Shown one piece after another: positions 1 to 11,679 of a DNA stretch of 64,000 nt. Under the pieces are notes generated by a model. The model made no database searches, was not told the DNA's origin, and was given only the letters and a program-made list of their open reading frames with translations. The number at the start of each line of letters is the position of its first letter. Position 1 is the first letter of the stretch. Source of the stretch: Gallionella sp. (GTDB lineage Bacteria; Pseudomonadota; Gammaproteobacteria; Burkholderiales; Gallionellaceae); the NCBI GenBank assembly GCA_017880865.1, contig JADGRL010000007.1, positions 23,827-87,826 of the forward strand. The letters are read 5' to 3'. The translations under genes were made by a program, and so were the position numbers.

Positions 1-43
1 CGCCGAAAATAATTACCCGAACATGATTTTTTTGCGCGTGCAT
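1..43 (-). CDS. 5' end of an unidentified gene leaving the window
   Basis: Only the first 14 codons are present (MHAQKNHVRVIIFG), so no function can be assigned. The start is supported by an AGGAG Shine-Dalgarno sequence at about 51-57, 7-9 nt before the ATG at 41-43. The hydrophobic run VRVIIFG would suit the first strand of a nucleotide-binding fold, but this is a guess. Nothing recognisable lies in the stretch between this start and 265. Confidence 0.45.
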   Translation of the reverse strand, partial: MHAQKNHVRVIIFG

Positions 44-265
44 AGTGTTGCTCCTGTAGGAAGTATCTGCAAATAAATTGTTTGTGATGTGAGGTGAGCA
101 ACGATTTCTGCCTGCCCCATGAAAATGGGATCAGACTGCCCCGACAAACCAAAACTGTCCGGCAGTTTCACTACAAATCGTTGAAGTGTCAATACGCCGG
201 ACGGATTAGCCGGGTTACGCAATGAGGTTGGAGTGTGGGCGTGCAGAGCTAATCGGGTCTGTCCT

Positions 266-840
266 TCAAATCCTTAAGGTGCGCGACGGTTGGCTATCGT
301 CAGCTACAACGGTCTTGTCTACGCCGTAATAACGTTTGCGGTTGGAGTTGACCGAGGGCAGATAATTTCGGGTTTCTTCATAAGGCAGTTTGTCGTGCAT
401 GGTCTGGAATACCTGAGATGGGTTCATGCTATTGATACATTGAAAACCATCGTGAAAACGTTGCTTGCCTTTTGCATTGGTGAAGGCTCGCATCACATTG
501 CAGGACCGGTGTTGTAGGCAGAAATAACGCAATAATCACACGCCATCGAGGGTGTAATTAATTTTGTGTAAACGTGCGTCCATCAGATTATCAAAGTCGC
601 GTTTTGTAACTTTAATGTCCCGCTCAAGTTGCATCGGGTCGCGCTCCCACTGGTCGCGCTTGTGTTCGAGCAGTGCTTTCGCCGCAGCTTTGGGATCGTT
701 GCTGGAAGCGATTCTGGTGAGGCTTTTGCCGCTGCTGCTGGCGACATCCAGCAAGCTATCCAGCTTCACGCCTGCATTCTCAGAAGCGCAGGAAGACGGC
801 AACAGAAGTGCGGGTAGCGCAAACAGAATTTTTTGGACAT
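266..840 (-). pseudogene. Decayed membrane-bound lytic transglycosylase (MltC-like)
   Basis: This is the wreck of a murein lytic transglycosylase, a periplasmic lipoprotein that cleaves peptidoglycan. The ATG at 838-840 reads MSKK and then loses frame at a run of six A. With one more A it continues as a lipoprotein signal (ILFALPALLLPSSCAS) and about 80 residues ending at 536. The C-terminal piece (about 535-266) is in another frame and holds the end of an SLT domain: CVISAYNTGP, then NVMRAF, then LPYEETRNYL. A further one-base loss between CVISAYNTGP and NVMRAF breaks it again. About 200 residues of a normal MltC are missing between the two pieces, including the region of the catalytic Glu. 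The family match comes from remembered family sequences; the frameshifts are read directly. Homopolymer errors could explain the one-base shifts but not the internal deletion. Confidence 0.75.
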
Positions 841-978
841 GGCATACCCCATATACAACCCGTCCACCCGTTGATACCTCAGGGCGAACGGGTTGCCTAA
901 AAACGGTTTGTGTCTCACACCCACAGGGTGCAGAAACCTCTCCGAGGCCGCGAACAGCTTAATACATGTTTTTAAGTA

Positions 979-3753
<2,775 letters not shown>

Positions 3754-3786
3754 CACGTTCTCGGGGCAAAAGCACGGCGCACCTTA

Positions 3787-3795
3787 TGCTAGAAT
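3787..3795 (+). promoter_or_regulatory. Possible extended -10 promoter element for hemC
   Basis: The sequence TGCTAGAAT is an extended -10 element (TGn followed by five of six consensus bases). It lies about 60 bases before the hemC start in the ppc/hemC divergent region. No convincing -35 box was found, which is tolerable for an extended -10 promoter. This rests on motif reading only. Confidence 0.35.
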
Positions 3796-3858
3796 GCGCC
3801 GAATACTATTTGTTTATTTATAAAAACTTCAGGCAATTAAGATTTTAGGAAATACTTT

Positions 3859-4803
3859 ATGAGCAAGACATCCCACCTAGGTCCAGCTCGATTAGTAATC
3901 GCTTCGCGTGAAAGTGCGCTGGCGATGTGGCAGGCCGTACATATTCGAGACAGGCTGCGTGCATTATATCCGCAAACCGAGGTCAGTATATTGGGCATGA
4001 CCACGCAGGGCGATCAGATTCTCGATGTTACGCTGTCCAAGATCGGCGGCAAGGGACTGTTCGTCAAAGAACTGGAAACCGCGCTGGAAGATGGGCGCGC
4101 CGACCTCGCCGTACATTCGCTCAAAGACGTGCCGATGAATTTGCCGGAAGGATTCGTGCTGGCCGCCATCGGCGAACGTGAAGATCCGCACGATGCGTTC
4201 GTATCGAACAAGCATGAGAGTCTGGCCGCATTGCCGGTCGGCAGTGTGGTGGGCACTTCCAGCCTGCGTCGCGAAAGCCAATTGCGCGCGCGCTTTCCGC
4301 ATCTGAACATCGAGCCGCTGCGCGGCAACGTGCAAACCCGTTTGCGCAAACTGGACGAGGGGCAATATGCCGCGATCATACTCGCCGCTGCCGGACTCAA
4401 ACGCCTCGGGCTGGGCAGCCGCATTCGCGGCATCATCGCGAGCTCCGAAAGCCTGCCGGCCGTAGGTCAGGGCGCGCTGGGCATCGAATGCCGGGCCGAT
4501 CGTCTTGACGTGATCGCCTTGCTGAAACCGTTGCACCATGCCGATACCGCCGCCTGTGTATTGGCGGAGCGCGCGCTGAGCCGCGCGCTGGCAGGCAGCT
4601 GTCAAGTGCCGCTGGGCGGCTTTGCCGAAGTCATGAACGGCAAGCTGCGGCTGCGCGGTTTCGTTGCCAGCCCGGATGGTCGTCGCATGACGCAAGCCGA
4701 ATTGATGGGTGAGATTGATCATCCCGAAGCGTTGGGAAATAAAGTCGCCGATGCGCTGCGTGCGCAAGGCGCGGATGAAATCCTCGCCGCGCTGAATGGC
4801 TAA
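3859..4803 (+). CDS. hemC: Porphobilinogen deaminase (hydroxymethylbilane synthase)
   Basis: HemC joins four porphobilinogen molecules into hydroxymethylbilane in haem and sirohaem synthesis. The 314-residue protein has the N-terminal [13 protein letters not shown], the substrate-binding [11 protein letters not shown], the GTSSLRR motif and GSCQVPLGG. Cys248 in the last motif is the expected attachment point of the dipyrromethane cofactor. It is the first gene of hemCDXY; its end overlaps the start of hemD by 8 bases, which suggests coupled translation. Confidence 0.98.
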   Translation: MSKTSHLGPARLVIASRESALAMWQAVHIRDRLRALYPQTEVSILGMTTQGDQILDVTLSKIGGKGLFVKELETALEDGRADLAVHSLKDVPMNLPEGFVLAAIGEREDPHDAFVSNKHESLAALPVGSVVGTSSLRRESQLRARFPHLNIEPLRGNVQTRLRKLDEGQYAAIILAAAGLKRLGLGSRIRGIIASSESLPAVGQGALGIECRADRLDVIALLKPLHHADTAACVLAERALSRALAGSCQVPLGGFAEVMNGKLRLRGFVASPDGRRMTQAELMGEIDHPEALGNKVADALRAQGADEILAALNG

Positions 4804-5587
4804 TCAGCCTCTGCGCGGATTAACAATCGTCGTCACGCGACCGCGTGACCAAGCTGCGCAACTGGTGCGGGGTATTGAGCAGGCAGGCGGCATTCCGTTG
4901 CTGTTTCCGTTGCTGGACATAGCCGCAGTGCAGAATAGCCGCGAACTGCAAGAACAAATTTCCCGGCTAGCCCAATTCGATCTCGCGATTTTTATCAGCC
5001 CGAATGCGGTGAAATACGGAATCGCCGCAATTCAGGATGTAGTCAGCGGCGCATCAAATGAAATTGATCTGCCGCCTGCCCTGAAAATCGCCACGGTCGG
5101 TCAGGGCAGCGCCAAAGCCTTGCGCGAATTGGGCATCAACAACGTCATCGCACCGACCGAGCGTTTCGACAGCGAAGGTCTGCTGGCTTTGCCTCAATTG
5201 CAGAATGTGGCCGGATGGCGTGTGATGATTTTTCGCGGCGATGGCGGACGCGAGTTGTTGGGCGATACGCTCAAGGCGCGCGGTGCGACGGTGGAATATG
5301 CCGCGTGCTACCGACGCAGCAAGTCGCAGCAGGATGCGGGTGCATTGATCGCGGCCATGCCGGATGCGATCACCGTGACCAGTAGCGAAGCGCTGGGCTA
5401 TTTGCGCGACCTGCTCGATGAGTCAAGCCGCGCGCGTTTAGCCGCCGTGCCGCTGTTCGTGCCCCATGCGCGTATCGCCGAATTGGCATGCCAGCTGGGT
5501 TGGCAACACGTAAAATCGATGTCGTCAGGAGATGACGGGATGATAGCCGCATTGGTTGAATGGGCAGAAAAGAAAGGTTCGACATGA
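4796..5587 (+). CDS. hemD: Uroporphyrinogen-III synthase
   Basis: HemD cyclises hydroxymethylbilane to uroporphyrinogen III, the step after HemC. The 263-residue protein has the low-conservation two-lobed pattern of the family: an N-terminal [14 protein letters not shown], the hinge-region ISPNAVKYG, and [10 protein letters not shown] in the second lobe. Assignment leans on position between hemC and hemX as well as on these motifs. It overlaps hemC by 8 bases, and its stop overlaps the hemX start as ATGA. Confidence 0.95.
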   Translation: MANQPLRGLTIVVTRPRDQAAQLVRGIEQAGGIPLLFPLLDIAAVQNSRELQEQISRLAQFDLAIFISPNAVKYGIAAIQDVVSGASNEIDLPPALKIATVGQGSAKALRELGINNVIAPTERFDSEGLLALPQLQNVAGWRVMIFRGDGGRELLGDTLKARGATVEYAACYRRSKSQQDAGALIAAMPDAITVTSSEALGYLRDLLDESSRARLAAVPLFVPHARIAELACQLGWQHVKSMSSGDDGMIAALVEWAEKKGST

Positions 5588-6735
5588 ACGAGCAAATACC
5601 GCAGCAGCAGGGCAACGAGCCGAGCATATTGGTGCAGTCTGCCACGACACAACCCGTGCGCAAGAACCCGGTTGTTGAGGTTCTTACGCACCTCAGTCTC
5701 ACGCAGCTGACACTGGCAGTGCTGGTGATCATCTTCCTGTGGCAATGGCTGGATGGGTATCGCGCGATCAGCGACATGCGACAGCAACTGGCGGAAAAAA
5801 TCGCCGAGATGGACGGCAGCAGCAAGGCTAATCAGATGCTGCTGACGCAAAGCCAGAATCAGGCGCGCGAACTTTTCGCCAAAGTGGCGACACTGGAATC
5901 ACGCTATGCCGAGTCGCAAAATCAGCGCGCCGCACTAGAAACTTTGTATAACGACCTGTCCGCCAGCCGCGATGAAACCGCGCTGGCAGAAGTCGAGCAG
6001 ATGTTGTTAATCGCCGCGCAGCAATTGCAATTGTCGGCCAATGTGAAGGCTGCGTTGATCGCAATGCAAAGTGCCGATGCGCGTTTGCAGCACATGAACC
6101 GACCGGCCTTCAACGGGCTGCGCCGCGCTATCAGTCAGGATATGGACAAGCTGCGCGCATTGCCCAGCGTGGACATAGCCGGCATCAATTTTCAGCTCAA
6201 CAATCTGATCGCTGTCGCGGACCGGATGCCGTTGGCCTATCAGCAACGCGCGGCAGACGAAAAGCTTTTGTCCGGGCACCCGAATGAAGTGGTCGCGCAA
6301 GCGGCGCCACCAAAATCCGGAGAGCATTTGGTCGCGCACCCGGATGAAAATGTCTGGCAAAGGCTGCTGCGAGAAATTTGGCAAGAGGTGAAGCAGTTGG
6401 TGCGGATTGAAAACACCGGCAAGGCCGAGATTCCGCTGTTGCCAACCAATCAGGAATTTTTCCTGCGCGAGAATCTCAAGTTGCGTTTGCTGTCGGCGCG
6501 TTTGGCGCTGTTGTCGCGCGACGAAGATAGCTTCAGGCTGGAACTGAAAACTGCGCAACTCTGGACGACGCGCTATTTTGACGACAAATCTAATGGTGGC
6601 TTGCAGATGTTGGACGTGCTGAAAAAATTGGTTGCGTCCGACATCGGCATCGAATTGCCAGATATCAGTCCCAGTTTGCAGGCGGTGCGCAACTATCGAC
6701 TGACGCGTCAAAATGAGCCAAAGGCGGCACGATGA
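5584..6735 (+). CDS. hemX: HemX-like membrane protein of the haem operon
   Basis: This 383-residue protein is annotated in related bacteria as HemX, sometimes as a uroporphyrinogen-III C-methyltransferase, although it has no SAM-methyltransferase fold; its role is not established. One transmembrane helix lies near residues 45-60 (LTLAVLVIIFLWQWL), followed by a coiled-coil stretch (about 65-120) and a long helical periplasmic part. The start is taken at the ATG that overlaps the hemD stop. Upstream in-frame codons exist but lie inside hemD. Its stop overlaps the hemY start as ATGA. Confidence 0.9.
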   Translation: MNEQIPQQQGNEPSILVQSATTQPVRKNPVVEVLTHLSLTQLTLAVLVIIFLWQWLDGYRAISDMRQQLAEKIAEMDGSSKANQMLLTQSQNQARELFAKVATLESRYAESQNQRAALETLYNDLSASRDETALAEVEQMLLIAAQQLQLSANVKAALIAMQSADARLQHMNRPAFNGLRRAISQDMDKLRALPSVDIAGINFQLNNLIAVADRMPLAYQQRAADEKLLSGHPNEVVAQAAPPKSGEHLVAHPDENVWQRLLREIWQEVKQLVRIENTGKAEIPLLPTNQEFFLRENLKLRLLSARLALLSRDEDSFRLELKTAQLWTTRYFDDKSNGGLQMLDVLKKLVASDIGIELPDISPSLQAVRNYRLTRQNEPKAAR

Positions 6736-7925
6736 AATATCTGGTATGGATACTCGTGCTGTTTGCCGCAGCAGTGGCGCTCACCACCGCAGCGCACAAT
6801 CCAGGTTATGTGCTGCTGGTGTATCCACCCTATCGTATCGAGCTGTCGCTTACGCTGTTCGTCGTCCTGTTGCTGCTGAGCTTCGTGTTCAGCTATGGCT
6901 TGGCAAGACTGATAATCTCCGTCCTGCAATTGCCGACCTATGTGCGTAAATTTCGCCTGGAACGCGCGCATGCCAAGACCCGCGAATTGCTGGATGAGGA
7001 GCTGGGCGCGTTCTTTGAAGGCCGCTATGCCGCAGCAGAAAAGGCCGCAGCGCGCGCGATGGAATTGGGCGATACCTCGGCCTTGCATCCGATCGTCGCG
7101 GCGCGTTCCGCCCATGAGTTGCGCGAATACAAAAAACGTGATGCTTATTTAGCCGCCGCCGAAGGTCGGACGATAGGCGATTCAACGATGCGTTTGATGA
7201 CAACCAGCAAATTTATGCTCGATCAACGCGATCCGCGCGGCGCATTGGACGCCTTGCAGGCGTTGCGTGACAGCGGGGTCAAGGGCCATCTTGGCGCGAT
7301 GTCGCTGGAACTGAAGGCGCATCAGCAGGCGGGCAATTGGGACGAGGCATTGGATGTGCTCGACAAGCTGGAAAAACGCGCGTCCATCGATGCGACGATG
7401 GCGGCACAATTGCGCCAACAAGCCTGGCTGGAAAAAATTCGTCATCAGGAAGATTTGGCGGGTTTGACCTCTTGCCTGAAAAACATTCCTGCCGATTTCA
7501 AGCGGCGCAGCAAGATTGCCGCAACTGCCGCACGCGCACTGATTCAACATGGTGGCGGTTCACTCGCACAGCAGTTACTCACGGACAGTCTGAATGCGCA
7601 ATGGGACAGCGAGCTGGTCGCGCTTTATGGTGATTGCCTGTCCGGTGATCGCCAATTCAACAAAGGAGCCGCACAAATCGAGCAGGCCGAAAAATGGCTC
7701 AATCAACACCAGGACGATGCCGGGCTGTTGCTCGCACTCGGAAAATTATGCCTGCATCAAAAGCTGTGGGGCAAAGCAAAAAATTATCTGGATGCCAGCT
7801 GCAGCCTGGCACCCAGCCATGCCGCCTATACCGCGCAAGGCCAGCTTGCGGAACGCCTGGGTAAATCAGACGAGGCGTTCAAGTATTATCAACAGGCAAT
7901 GCAATTGGTGCAGCATCCCGCCTAA
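6732..7925 (+). CDS. hemY: HemY-like TPR membrane protein
   Basis: HemY of proteobacterial hemCDXY operons is an inner-membrane protein with tetratricopeptide repeats. It is thought to help assemble late haem-synthesis steps and is unrelated to the protoporphyrinogen oxidase also called HemY. The 397-residue product has two N-terminal transmembrane helices (about residues 2-20 and 40-62). Helical repeats follow, with TPR-like spacing towards the C-terminus (KAKNYLDASCSLAPSHAAYT). It is translationally coupled to hemX and ends the operon. About 150 bases without a recognised feature follow. Confidence 0.9.
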   Translation: MKYLVWILVLFAAAVALTTAAHNPGYVLLVYPPYRIELSLTLFVVLLLLSFVFSYGLARLIISVLQLPTYVRKFRLERAHAKTRELLDEELGAFFEGRYAAAEKAAARAMELGDTSALHPIVAARSAHELREYKKRDAYLAAAEGRTIGDSTMRLMTTSKFMLDQRDPRGALDALQALRDSGVKGHLGAMSLELKAHQQAGNWDEALDVLDKLEKRASIDATMAAQLRQQAWLEKIRHQEDLAGLTSCLKNIPADFKRRSKIAATAARALIQHGGGSLAQQLLTDSLNAQWDSELVALYGDCLSGDRQFNKGAAQIEQAEKWLNQHQDDAGLLLALGKLCLHQKLWGKAKNYLDASCSLAPSHAAYTAQGQLAERLGKSDEAFKYYQQAMQLVQHPA

Positions 7926-8082
7926 CGTTCTTTGCTGTCAGGCCAGCCTTTTCTTTATGGTTTTAGAATAGTTTTTTGGACTATTTCTCGTTCCGGACAT
8001 ACATGCTAAAGTATTACCGTATGGTTGGTGTCTGAGCCACCAGCCGTTTTTATTTGAATAAAATATAGCGGGGCGAATCGAA

Positions 8083-9756
8083 ATGTATAAACGTCTGGTT
8101 TTGGCAATATTCTTGAGCGCAGGCCTGGCGGCTTGTGGAGGCGGAGGCGGAGGCGGAGGCGGAGGCGGTGGTGGAGCCGCCCCTGCTGCATCTGTAGTCG
8201 ACCCCCTGTTTGCCGATCAATGGCATCTGCACAATACCGGCCAACTCGGCGCAAATGGTGTTGCCGCCAAGGCGGGCGAAGATATCAACGTACAGCCGGC
8301 ATGGACCACTACCAAGGGCCAAGGCGTGCTCATCGCCGTCGTGGATGACGGGCTGGAGATCGGCCATGAAGACCTGGCCAGCAACGTCGCTGCGGGGCAG
8401 AGCCATAACTATGTCACGGGTAGCAACGATCCGACCAATGATCCTGCAGATTTAACATCCGGCCACGGGACGAGTTGCGCCGGGATCGCTGCCTCACGCG
8501 ATTTGAACGGATTGGGCGGAAGCGGGGTGGCACCGCGCGCGACATTGGCCGGTTACAACCTGCTGCAAAATTTCACCTTGTCCAACGAAGCCGATGCGAT
8601 GACGCGAAATGCGACCAGCGTGAGTGTCTCAAGCAATAGTTGGGGGGCGCCAGACGGTACAGGAGAGTTGTTCCCCAGTCCTAGCGTTTGGCAAACGGCA
8701 ATCAATACCGGACTCACTACCGGACGTGGCGGGAAAGGTACCGTCTACCTGTGGGCCGCAGGTAACGGCGCAACGGGCAGCGCGGCTTGCCCAAATTGGC
8801 TTTGTTCTGATAATTCCAACTACGACGGACAGGCAAATTATCGCGGGGTCATGGCTGTGGCGGCCGTGAACGATCAGGGTGTGCAATCTTCTTACTCCGA
8901 GTCGGGGGCCAATCTTTGGGTGGCCGCGCCGGGAGGCGAATTCTGTAGTTCGCATGCCATCACCACGGTCGATCGCACCGGAGCGGTGGGCCACAATACG
9001 GCGGCAACGGCAGGCGTGAGTGATTATCCCAATCCAAACTACACCAAATGCATGAACGGCACCTCATCGGCCACGCCGGGTGCTGTAGGCGTGGTGGCGC
9101 TGATGTTGGCGGCCAATCCGAATCTGGGCTGGCGCGATGTCAGGATCATCCTGGCGCAGACCGCACGAGCGAATGATTTTGGTACTTTAACCCCTCCTGC
9201 CAATACCAGTACCACTACAGGTTGGATGCTGAATGGCGGTACACCGAAATATTGGTTCAACCACAAATATGGTTTCGGTGTGGCGGATGCGGCGGCGGCG
9301 GTGACGGCGGCCAAGGCCTATACGGCGAATGTCGGGCCGGAGCTGACTTACACCACTCCGCTCACATCGCTCACATCTCCCGCATCGGTGATTACGGATC
9401 CCACAACGGCGGTTCCGACACCACCGGCTACAACCAGTATCATTACTGTCGTAGGGAGCGGCATCGCCAGCATCGAGTTTGTCGAGGTCACCTTCACCGC
9501 AGTCGCTCCCTATACCGGAGACCTTGATGTCGCGCTGACCAGTCCGAGCTTGACAGTCAGCCAGTTGGCCGTGGCACATTCCTGTGCCGGTACATTCGGT
9601 GCATGTACTTCAACATATACTGGCTGGGTGTTCGGCAGTGCGGTTCATCTGGGCGAGTTGGCGGACGGAGCCTGGACATTGACGGTGAAAGATGTCCTCG
9701 CAGGAGGCGGCAACGGAACATTCTCGTCGTGGAAGCTCAAATTTTACGGACACTGA
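8083..9756 (+). CDS. Kexin-like S8 serine protease lipoprotein with P domain
   Basis: This 557-residue subtilase carries a lipoprotein signal (AGLAAC, Cys18) followed by 13 glycines. The mature part begins almost at once with the catalytic domain (DPLFADQWHLHNTGQ). The triad is visible: Asp88 in AVVDDGLE, His128 in SGHGTSCAG and Ser328 in NGTSSATP. The last 120 residues match a P/Homo-B domain (YTGDLDVALTSP, then DGAWTLTVKD and FSSWKLKFYG), as in kexin and furin-type proteases. There is no room for an N-terminal propeptide, which most subtilases need to fold. The next gene encodes a secreted protein with a propeptide-like end, so the two probably act together. Location is inferred to be the outer-membrane or surface side, because no Asp follows the lipobox Cys. 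Confidence 0.93.
   Translation: MYKRLVLAIFLSAGLAACGGGGGGGGGGGGGAAPAASVVDPLFADQWHLHNTGQLGANGVAAKAGEDINVQPAWTTTKGQGVLIAVVDDGLEIGHEDLASNVAAGQSHNYVTGSNDPTNDPADLTSGHGTSCAGIAASRDLNGLGGSGVAPRATLAGYNLLQNFTLSNEADAMTRNATSVSVSSNSWGAPDGTGELFPSPSVWQTAINTGLTTGRGGKGTVYLWAAGNGATGSAACPNWLCSDNSNYDGQANYRGVMAVAAVNDQGVQSSYSESGANLWVAAPGGEFCSSHAITTVDRTGAVGHNTAATAGVSDYPNPNYTKCMNGTSSATPGAVGVVALMLAANPNLGWRDVRIILAQTARANDFGTLTPPANTSTTTGWMLNGGTPKYWFNHKYGFGVADAAAAVTAAKAYTANVGPELTYTTPLTSLTSPASVITDPTTAVPTPPATTSIITVVGSGIASIEFVEVTFTAVAPYTGDLDVALTSPSLTVSQLAVAHSCAGTFGACTSTYTGWVFGSAVHLGELADGAWTLTVKDVLAGGGNGTFSSWKLKFYGH
8137..8166 (+). repeat. Hexanucleotide microsatellite (GGAGGC x5) in the protease linker
   Basis: Five perfect GGAGGC units directly after the lipobox cysteine codon encode Gly-Gly pairs. 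GGT GGT GGA extends the run to 13 glycines. Gain or loss of a unit keeps the frame, so slippage would change only the length of the tether between the lipid anchor and the protease. Confidence 0.9.
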
Positions 9757-9804
9757 TTCGGCAAGGACGACTCCCAACAATCGTTTTAATAAAGGATGCA
9801 CACC

Positions 9805-10446
9805 ATGAATAAAGCAACGATGCTCTCGGTTACACGGATTCTGGCCATCGTCGTGACGGCCACACTGTCGTTGAATGCGCTAGGCGAAACCAGACCGGCA
9901 GCAACGGGCAGAGCGGCTCCGCAACTTTCCCAATCCTATGTCTGGTACGACGGCAATCGTCAGCAGACGGTCTGGCTGAATCCGCAAGTCGTGGCCGAGT
10001 TCAATCCCAGCCCTCAGGGTGCGACCGCAGCCAGAAGTGCGGACGCCAATGCAAAGATGCTGCCCGTGAAACGCAGTCAGGGCGGTGTACGTCTGTGGCA
10101 GATGAATAATACCGGCGATGTGGCGGTGCGCGGACTGGTGGCCAGCCACCCCACCGGTAAATACTCGCCGGTTTTCCATGATGCCCCAACCAGCAGTGGC
10201 GCGATGCGAGCGTTGCCGGGCAATATCATTGTTTACCTGAATCCGACCTGGGATGCGACGACGGTGAGCAACTGGATCAAGACGCACAAACTGGAAGTGG
10301 TGAAGAAGTTGGAGATCGGCCCCAATATCTATGTCATCAAAACGGCCCCCGGCCTGGACGCGCTCACGACCGCCAATGCGCTCTATCTCTCGGGCGAAGT
10401 GGCGGCGGCGTTTCCCGACTGGTGGCAGGAAGTTACGACGCGTTGA
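9805..10446 (+). CDS. Secreted protein with S8 propeptide-like C-terminus; likely protease chaperone
   Basis: This 213-residue protein has a signal peptide (ILAIVVTATLSLNALGE). Its last 75 residues look like a subtilase propeptide (inhibitor I9-like): NIIVYLNPTWDATTV, LEVVKKLEIGPNIYVIKT, then a helix and AAFPDWWQE. Propeptides of this kind act as folding chaperones and temporary inhibitors. It lies 48 bases after a kexin-like protease that lacks one. The arrangement resembles the Aeromonas serine protease ASP and its external chaperone ORF2; that comparison is from known biology, and the pairing here is inferred. The ATG at 9805 is preferred over 9796 because AAAGGA lies at proper spacing for it. 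Confidence 0.75.
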   Translation: MNKATMLSVTRILAIVVTATLSLNALGETRPAATGRAAPQLSQSYVWYDGNRQQTVWLNPQVVAEFNPSPQGATAARSADANAKMLPVKRSQGGVRLWQMNNTGDVAVRGLVASHPTGKYSPVFHDAPTSSGAMRALPGNIIVYLNPTWDATTVSNWIKTHKLEVVKKLEIGPNIYVIKTAPGLDALTTANALYLSGEVAAAFPDWWQEVTTR

Positions 10447-10488
10447 TTGTAGCGTCGGCCCGGTGCCGAAGGCGCAGTGGCCGAGGGA

Positions 10489-11502
10489 TCAGGCTTTAGG
10501 CGCGAAAGTGAACGCATCCGAGTAGAACGCTTCATTAGGCAATCCGCGCTTGCTGGTGAAGTCGCGGTGTGCGGCTTCCACGACCACAGGCGCGCCGCAG
10601 ACATATACATCATGTGCGGATAAATCGCGATAGTCATCCAGCACAGCCGAATGTACGAACCCGGTGCGTCCCTGCCATGCGTCTTCAGGCGGGGCATCAG
10701 AGAGTACCGGAGTAAATTTGATACCGCTTTTCTCCCATTCCGCAGCCTTGTCCAGCATGTATAGGTCCGCCAGTTTGCGCGCGCCCCAATAAAAATGCAT
10801 CGGGCGTTTTATGCCGATATACAGCGCGTGTTCGATGATCGCCTTGATCGGGGCGAAACCGGTGCCGCTGGCGACGAATATGATTGGCTTGTCCGAATCT
10901 TCGCGCAGAAAAAAAGTGCCGAGCGGCCCCATGAAGCGCAGGATGTCGCGCTCTTTCATTTCCTCAAATACATGATGGGTAAATGCGCCGCCGGTGATGT
11001 TGCGGATATGCAGCTCCAGAAATTCATCGTCATGCGGCGCATTGGCCAGCGAGAAGCTGCGCGGCTTTTGATCTTTGAGCAAAATGTCGATGTACTGCCC
11101 GGCCAGGAATTGCATGCGTTCATTGGCGGGAAGCTTGAGCGAGAGCACCATGACATCCGGTGCACGCTGTTCCATTTTTTGCACGCGGCACGGTATGGTC
11201 TTGACCGTAATATCCTTGACCGCATTCACTTCATGGCACTCAACCACCAGATCGGACTGCGGTTTGGCGCAGCAGAACAGCGCCATGCCCGCAGCTTTCT
11301 CGGCTTCGCTTAAGGCGTGTTCCTGATACTTGCCATAATCCACTTGCCCGGACACCACTTGCCCCTTGCATGCCCCGCATACCCCGTCGCGGCAGCTATA
11401 AGGCAGCGTATAGCCGTGCTTGAGAGCGGCCTCGAGAATGGTCTCGTTAGCTTCGATCGGGAAGTGGTGGCCACTGGGCTGGATGGTAGTTATAAAGGTC
11501 AT
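10489..11502 (-). CDS. 2Fe-2S ferredoxin / FAD-NAD(P)H reductase (AscD-like)
   Basis: The 337-residue protein joins a plant-type ferredoxin to a ferredoxin-NADP reductase module. The N-terminal domain has the cluster ligands in CRDGVCGACKG, with the last cysteine in LFCCAK. The second part has the flavin-binding PRSFSLANAP and the nucleotide-binding ASGTGFAPIKAI. Related proteins are annotated as CDP-6-deoxy-delta-3,4-glucoseen reductase, but the layout is equally that of reductase components of oxygenases, so the electron acceptor is unknown. No partner oxygenase lies nearby. Confidence 0.88.
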   Translation of the reverse strand: MTFITTIQPSGHHFPIEANETILEAALKHGYTLPYSCRDGVCGACKGQVVSGQVDYGKYQEHALSEAEKAAGMALFCCAKPQSDLVVECHEVNAVKDITVKTIPCRVQKMEQRAPDVMVLSLKLPANERMQFLAGQYIDILLKDQKPRSFSLANAPHDDEFLELHIRNITGGAFTHHVFEEMKERDILRFMGPLGTFFLREDSDKPIIFVASGTGFAPIKAIIEHALYIGIKRPMHFYWGARKLADLYMLDKAAEWEKSGIKFTPVLSDAPPEDAWQGRTGFVHSAVLDDYRDLSAHDVYVCGAPVVVEAAHRDFTSKRGLPNEAFYSDAFTFAPKA

Positions 11503-11553
11503 GATGAAGGCCGTGAGTGCGCAAAAGTGCGGATTTTAACGCATTATCAAAAT

Positions 11554-11650
11554 ATGAGAAGCATTCTTATAATCGGTTGTGGTGATATTGTGCTGCTAGC
11601 TATGCCCTTGCTGAGAAAGGGTTATGGGGTGTTCGCTTTCGGAATTGATG
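11554..11650 (+). pseudogene. Remnant of an NAD(P)-binding Rossmann-fold (SDR/epimerase) gene
   Basis: An ATG at 11554 begins MRSILIIGCGDIVLLA followed by MPLLRKGYGVFAF. This matches the first strand-turn-helix-strand of atypical epimerase/dehydratase proteins with GCGD in place of GxxGxxG. After about 30 codons the similarity ends, and the frame runs on only as the antisense of the neighbouring gene. It appears to be a 5' stump left after deletion. The family assignment is from pattern recognition alone. Confidence 0.45.
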
Positions 11651-11679
11651 GGGCGCAAAAGTGTGCCTATTACCCTGAA

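Noticed and set aside
13..222. A 69-codon minus-strand frame at the left edge
   Set aside because: It overlaps the better-supported start with an AGGAG site at 41-57 and has no recognisable pattern or ribosome site.
3964..4767. A 267-codon open frame antisense to hemC
   Set aside because: hemC on the other strand has every family motif; the antisense frame has none.
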